Part shown: in pieces, positions 13,010 to 16,223 of the stretch
Position numbering within the stretch: the stretch's first letter is position 1
Layout of the letters: the number at the start of each line of letters is the position of its first letter
Source of the DNA: an uncultured Clostridia bacterium
GTDB taxonomy: Bacteria; Bacillota; Clostridia; TANB77; CAG-508
Direction: 5' to 3'
DNA length: 16,223 bases
NCBI GenBank assembly: GCA_949077355.1
Contig: CARUQW010000011.1
Location: 2,618-18,840, forward strand
Notes under the pieces: model-generated
What the model was told of the DNA's origin: nothing
Seen by the model: the letters and a program-made list of their open reading frames with translations, nothing else
Databases searched by the model: none
Position numbers and translations under genes: made by a program

Positions 13010-15376
13010 ATGTATTTAGAAAAATTAGAATTTGATAAAATATTAGAAATGTTAAGTGGATTTTGTGTTACTGTTCAAGGAAAAGAGCTTGCTTTGCACT
13101 TATCTCCTAGTAACCAAAAGGAAAAAGTAAAACAGCTTTTACAAGAAACCAGTGAAGCTGTTAATTTATGTTACCGTAATGGTTTTCCTGTTTTTTTTGA
13201 AATTGCTGATATCCATATAGAATTAAAAAAATTAGAAAGTACTAGTTCCCTATCTTCTAAATCTTTATTAAACCTTGCTCATATTTTCAAATTGTCTCAA
13301 GATTTAAAAGATTATTTTAATAAGGACTTTTTAGATTTATCTGAATATCCTATTTTATCTAATTTATTTTCAAATTTGTATACAAATAAAAGTATAATTG
13401 AAAAAATATTTTCTTGTATTTTAGATGAAAATGTAATAGATGATAAAGCCTCCCCAAATTTACAATTTATACGAAGGCAAGCAAGAAAATTAGAACAAGA
13501 TATTCGTTCTAATTTAAATGATATGATTCATGCTTCCACCTATTCTAAATATATACAAGAAAGCATTATTACAATACGAAATGAGCGATTTGTAATTCCT
13601 ATAAAAGAAGAATATCGTTCTCAAATAAAAGGATTTGTCCATGATATTTCCAACGCAGGCTCTACTGTTTTTATAGAACCTATCTCCATTTTTGAAATGA
13701 ATAATGAATTAAATCGTCTAAAAAAAGAAGAAGAATTAGAAATTGAAAAAATTTTACAAGCATTAACTTCTTTGTTTTTCCCTTATACAAAAGAATTGGC
13801 ACTTGATGTTAATGTCATTTCTCAATTAGATTTTATTTTTGCTAAAGCCAAATTTTCAGATTATTTACAAGCAACTACACCTCTTGTTAATGAAAAAAAG
13901 GAAATTCATTTAAAAAATGCTAGGCATCCTTTTATCGAAAAAGATAAAATTGTTCCGATTTCTCTCGATTTAGGAAGTGATTTTTCTATTCTCTTAATTA
14001 CTGGTCCTAACACTGGCGGAAAAACAGTTACACTAAAAACAATCGGACTTTTAACTTGCATGGGATGTAGTGGACTAAATATTCCTTGTGACGAAAATTC
14101 TAGCATTTATGTTTTTGATTCTATTTTTGCTGATATTGGTGATGATCAAAGTATTGCTGACTCTTTGAGTACATTTTCATCTCATATGCTTAATATTGTA
14201 AAAATTATTCAACATGCCTCTACTGATTCTTTAATTTTAGTAGATGAATTAGGCTCAGGTACAGATCCATTTGAAGGTGCTAATCTTGCTATTAGTATTT
14301 TAGATTATTTTAAAACAATTGGATGTTTGACAATAGCTACTACTCATTATCAAGAACTAAAACATTATGCACTTGTGACAGATACCTTTGAAAATGCTTC
14401 TGTAGAATTTGATCTTGCTACTTTAAGTCCTACTTACAAACTGTTAGTTGGTATTCCTGGTAAAAGTAATGCTTTCGAAATTAGTAGAAAATTAGGTTTA
14501 CCAGATACTATTATTGCCAAAGCCCAATCACTGATGACTTCTAACCAAATTGATATTGAAAATTTATTAAAAAGTATTTATGATAATAAAGCTTTAATTG
14601 AAAAAGAAAAAACTGAAATTTCTCAAAAACTAGAACATATTACCAATATTGAAACTTCTTTGAAAAAAGAATTAGAAGATGTAAAAAGTAAAGAAAAAGA
14701 ATTAATTCAAAATGCAAAAATAAAGGCTAGAAATATTTTATTGGAGGCAAAAGAAGATGCAACTCAGATTATAAAACAAATGAATTCTTCCAGTCGTAAT
14801 AAAGACTTAGAAAATGCCAGAAATTCTTTAAACGCTAAAATTAAAGCAATTCATTCAGACACTAATATTCCTAATCAGGATAAGGATACTGATGTTAGTA
14901 GTTCTTTAGATATAAATGACATTCAGCCCAATAAACCTGTTTTCGTAACTACTTTAGGACAAGATGGTATTATCCTTTCTCGCATTTCTAAATCAAATGA
15001 AGTTCAGGTTCAAATTGGTAGTTTAAAAATGTCCATCCCTATAAAGTATCTAAAACCGTCTACCCATTCTAGTAAAAACATTAATTCTTCTGTAGCTGTA
15101 AGTAATTTACCTCATGCTTCAAAATCCAAATTAGTAAAATCAGAAATTAATGTGATTGGATTAGATGTGGAAAATGCGATTGGAATCGTTGATAAATTTT
15201 TAGATGATGCTTCTCTTTGTAAACTACAATGTGTTCGAATTGTTCATGGAAAAGGTACTGGAAAATTAAGAAACGGTATTCATCAATTTTTGAAAAAAAA
15301 TCCTCATGTTAAATCTTTTCGTTTAGGAACTTTTGGTGAAGGTGAAATGGGTGTTACCGTTGTTGAATTAAAATAA
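13010..15376 (+). CDS. mutS2: MutS2 ATPase/endonuclease with Smr domain, 788 aa
   Basis: MutS paralogue without mismatch-recognition domains. It is reported to suppress recombination in some bacteria and, in Bacillus subtilis, to act on collided ribosomes. Domain order: helical core/clamp (1 to about 300, with the DISNAGSTVFIEP segment at 212-224); ATPase with Walker A GPNTGGKT (332-339), signature DIGDDQSIADSLSTFSSH (375-392), Walker B ILVDELGSGTDP (409-420) and TTHY (444-447); a long charged coiled coil (about 515-615); a small KOW-like beta segment (about 640-682); and a C-terminal Smr domain (about 711-788) with HGKGTGKLR (746-754). In the Smr entry motif the usual LDLRG/LDLHG reads INVIG, a form I believe is common in Clostridia. 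Length matches the family. Monocistronic, with its own promoter and a shared terminator. Confidence 0.97.
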   Translation: MYLEKLEFDKILEMLSGFCVTVQGKELALHLSPSNQKEKVKQLLQETSEAVNLCYRNGFPVFFEIADIHIELKKLESTSSLSSKSLLNLAHIFKLSQDLKDYFNKDFLDLSEYPILSNLFSNLYTNKSIIEKIFSCILDENVIDDKASPNLQFIRRQARKLEQDIRSNLNDMIHASTYSKYIQESIITIRNERFVIPIKEEYRSQIKGFVHDISNAGSTVFIEPISIFEMNNELNRLKKEEELEIEKILQALTSLFFPYTKELALDVNVISQLDFIFAKAKFSDYLQATTPLVNEKKEIHLKNARHPFIEKDKIVPISLDLGSDFSILLITGPNTGGKTVTLKTIGLLTCMGCSGLNIPCDENSSIYVFDSIFADIGDDQSIADSLSTFSSHMLNIVKIIQHASTDSLILVDELGSGTDPFEGANLAISILDYFKTIGCLTIATTHYQELKHYALVTDTFENASVEFDLATLSPTYKLLVGIPGKSNAFEISRKLGLPDTIIAKAQSLMTSNQIDIENLLKSIYDNKALIEKEKTEISQKLEHITNIETSLKKELEDVKSKEKELIQNAKIKARNILLEAKEDATQIIKQMNSSSRNKDLENARNSLNAKIKAIHSDTNIPNQDKDTDVSSSLDINDIQPNKPVFVTTLGQDGIILSRISKSNEVQVQIGSLKMSIPIKYLKPSTHSSKNINSSVAVSNLPHASKSKLVKSEINVIGLDVENAIGIVDKFLDDASLCKLQCVRIVHGKGTGKLRNGIHQFLKKNPHVKSFRLGTFGEGEMGVTVVELK

Positions 15377-15381
15377 TGATT

Positions 15382-15431
15382 AAAGCCTATTTTATGATAT
15401 GTATTACTCTTAAATAGGCTTTTATTTTTCT
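15382..15431. terminator. Bidirectional terminator between mutS2 and the coiled-coil gene
   Basis: AAAGCCTATTT (15382-15392) pairs perfectly with AAATAGGCTTT (15412-15422), 19-base loop, then TATTTTTC on the plus side. The leftward (coiled-coil gene) side also has T-rich sequence (TTTAATCATT). The stem end overlaps the stop codon of the leftward gene at 15422-15424. Confidence 0.85.
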
Positions 15432-15772
15432 TTTTGTTGTTCTAACGCATATATCTTATGTCCATACATTTCTATTATTTTTTGTTCTTTTTCATGTTGT
15501 TTTTCGTTTTCTTCTAGTTTTTCTGTATGTCCTGTTAAAACTTCTAGTATTATGTCTATTTTTCTTCCATGCTCATATTCGATTCTAGTTACTGTATTTC
15601 CTACTTTTGTTAATTCTTCTCTCATATTCTGTTGTTCTTTCTTCATTTCTTGTTGCTCTTTCTTCATTTCTTGTTGTTCTCTTATCATTTCTTGTTGCTT
15701 TTTTAATATTTTATCTTGCACAGTTGATATTTCAGTTATTTTATTTAGTATTTCCTTCATTGATTGCTCCAT
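15422..15772 (-). CDS. Coiled-coil protein with perfect heptad repeats, 116 aa, function unknown
   Basis: Soluble, highly charged, helical protein. Residues about 6-60 are a coiled coil with near-identical heptads (KKQQEMI, REQQEMK, KEQQEMK, KEQQNMR; methionines at 29, 36, 43 and 50). A less repetitive second half contains GNTVTRIEYEHGRKIDI, then ILEVLTGHTEKLEENE, and a C-terminal GHKIYALEQQ. The TRIExEHG...LTGHTEKLE pattern looks like an uncharacterised Bacillota family I have met but cannot name. There is no membrane segment and no enzyme motif. AGGAGG sits 9 bases before the ATG at 15770-15772, and a perfect consensus promoter precedes it, so it is probably well expressed. A structural or adaptor role is only a guess. 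Confidence 0.85.
   Translation of the reverse strand: MEQSMKEILNKITEISTVQDKILKKQQEMIREQQEMKKEQQEMKKEQQNMREELTKVGNTVTRIEYEHGRKIDIILEVLTGHTEKLEENEKQHEKEQKIIEMYGHKIYALEQQKEK
15623..15706. repeat. 21-bp tandem repeat inside the coiled-coil gene, 4 units
   Basis: Units begin with CAT at 15623, 15644, 15665 and 15686, exactly 21 bases apart, and share a core close to CATTTCTTGTTGCTCTTTCTT. They encode the heptads with methionines at 29, 36, 43 and 50. The middle units are nearly identical at DNA level, pointing to recent duplication rather than protein-level convergence. Unit number could vary between strains in whole heptads without changing frame. Confidence 0.85.
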
Positions 15773-15830
15773 TTTTTATTACCTCCTTTCTTTTAACAAT
15801 TTTTGAAAATTATTTACAGCTATTGCTAAA

Positions 15831-15859
15831 ATTATATACGGCTAAATATCTTTTGTCAA
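15831..15859 (-). promoter_or_regulatory. Perfect consensus sigma-A promoter of the coiled-coil gene
   Basis: Minus strand TTGACA (15854-15859), exactly 17-base spacer, TATAAT (15831-15836). It is the only full 6/6 + 6/6 promoter noted in the window. The leader to the ATG is about 50 bases. Confidence 0.9.
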
Positions 15860-15930
15860 GAAAAACCCATCGCCTTTTTTCGACAAAAGTGATTCTATTT
15901 TCTTATTCATACTTATTCTTTTGAGACTTA

Positions 15931-15966
15931 AAAAAGGTCATCTATTTTTCAGTTGATAACCTTTTT
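15931..15966 (-). terminator. Terminator of the YlmH-like gene
   Basis: On the minus strand AAAAAGGTTATC (15966-15955) pairs with GATGACCTTTTT (15942-15931), a 12-bp stem with one G-U pair and a 12-base loop. It lies 10 bases past the stop at 15976. Confidence 0.8.
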
Positions 15967-15975
15967 AATCTTTGT

Positions 15976-16223
15976 TTATATATATTTCTCTATTAACACA
16001 ACCGTTCTTCCACTTCTCGTTGTTCCAGCAAATTCTTTAATTACAAATCTTCCTTTGCCTCGAATTGTAATAACATCATTCAATTTTAATTGTTTTGAAG
16101 CTTTCGTTTCATTTTTCCCATTAATAAAAACTCTTTCTTGGTCAATAATTTGATTTGCTTTGCTTCTAGATGTTCTTGCCAAATCTGATACAAAATTATC
16201 GAGTCTTAAAGAAGGAACAATAA
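15976..16223 (-). CDS. ylmH: YlmH-type S4-domain RNA-binding protein (N-terminus off the window)
   Basis: The visible 82 residues are the C-terminal S4 RNA-binding domain of a YlmH-like protein. The frame is open to the window edge and starts IVPSLRLDNFVSDLARTSRS, continuing KANQIIDQERVFINGK. It then has NDVITIRGKGRF, an EFAGTTRSGRTVV strand and the end EKYI. The RLDxF...SRSKA...VxxNG...GDxIxxRGxGRF pattern is the S4 alpha-L fold. The RGKGRF ending with a following GxTRxGR segment fits YlmH better than the shorter RqcP. YlmH is linked to cell division gene clusters (sepF-ylmG-ylmH-divIVA) and, in Bacillus subtilis, to ribosome-associated quality control. The apparent start at 16182 is an internal TTG (Leu), not the true start. 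A terminator follows the stop, so this is the last gene of its unit. Confidence 0.85.
   Translation of the reverse strand, partial: IVPSLRLDNFVSDLARTSRSKANQIIDQERVFINGKNETKASKQLKLNDVITIRGKGRFVIKEFAGTTRSGRTVVLIEKYI

Noticed and set aside
15139..15172. Unusual Smr entry motif INVIG in MutS2 as a lost nuclease
   Set aside because: Comparable INVIG/INLxG forms occur, as far as I know, in many clostridial MutS2 proteins, and HGKGTG is intact, so this is not clearly a loss.
15842..15910. 22-codon minus-strand ORF starting MNKKIESLLSKKG, resembling the N-terminus of an AbiEi-type antitoxin
   Set aside because: No ribosome site, ends after 22 codons, overlaps the consensus promoter of the coiled-coil gene; similarity is too short to trust.
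1..16223. CRISPR array, tRNA or rRNA genes, insertion sequence or prophage
   Set aside because: No regularly spaced repeats with unique spacers, no cloverleaf or rRNA-like segment and no transposase, integrase or phage structural gene was recognised on either strand.

Overview
The window is very AT-rich DNA from a low-GC Gram-positive bacterium. I place it in the Bacillota, most likely an endospore-forming Clostridia lineage, possibly a gut commensal. The evidence is the tig-clpP-clpX order, the PrkC/Stp-type kinase and phosphatase pair, MutS2, YlmH, strong AGGAGG ribosome binding sites, consensus sigma-A promoters, and a tiny gene whose product matches the sporulation peptide SpoVM residue for residue at its key positions. 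Stops are almost all TAA, with one TAG at rsgA; no intact gene here ends in TGA.

Layout from left to right. (1) 1-1436: a response regulator cut by the window edge, a small Amidase_6-type protein, and a small membrane protein of unknown function. (2) 1449-4913, minus strand: the protein quality-control block tig, clpP, clpX. clpP carries an in-frame TGA, and a near-perfect 34/33-nt inverted repeat with a GGGGACGG core sits between tig and clpP. (3) 5085-5614: rpmB (ribosomal protein L28), which needs a one-base frame correction, facing an overlooked two-gene minus-strand unit made of a 49-residue membrane peptide and spoVM (24 residues). A half copy of the same palindromic repeat lies between them. 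(4) 5743-7870, plus strand: nth (endonuclease III) and a secreted or membrane bactofilin-like protein, separated by a gap that may hold a gene fossil. (5) 7906-12292, minus strand: prpC-prkC, then a terminator overlapped by a new promoter, then rsgA-rpe. (6) 12425-12921: a decayed gene of unknown function. (7) 13010-15376, plus strand: mutS2. (8) 15422-16223, minus strand: a heptad-repeat coiled-coil protein and the S4 end of a YlmH-like RNA-binding protein.

Most of the window concerns translation, protein folding and turnover, cell-envelope signalling and genome maintenance. Trigger factor meets nascent chains and ClpXP degrades proteins. RsgA matures the 30S subunit, and YlmH and MutS2 are linked to ribosome rescue. 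PrkC/PrpC is a kinase-phosphatase pair that reads the cell wall. In Bacillus subtilis prpC, prkC, cpgA/rsgA, rpe, spoVM and rpmB form one neighbourhood. Here the same genes are present, but nth and the bactofilin-like gene lie in between.

The main oddities are lesions in two normally intact housekeeping genes (clpP stop, rpmB +1), further +1 shifts in one pseudogene and one possible fossil, and a one-G difference between the arms of an otherwise perfect palindrome. Sequence error and true decay cannot be separated from this sequence alone. I did not find a convincing new multi-gene system; the most notable items are the palindromic repeat family and the overlooked spoVM unit.
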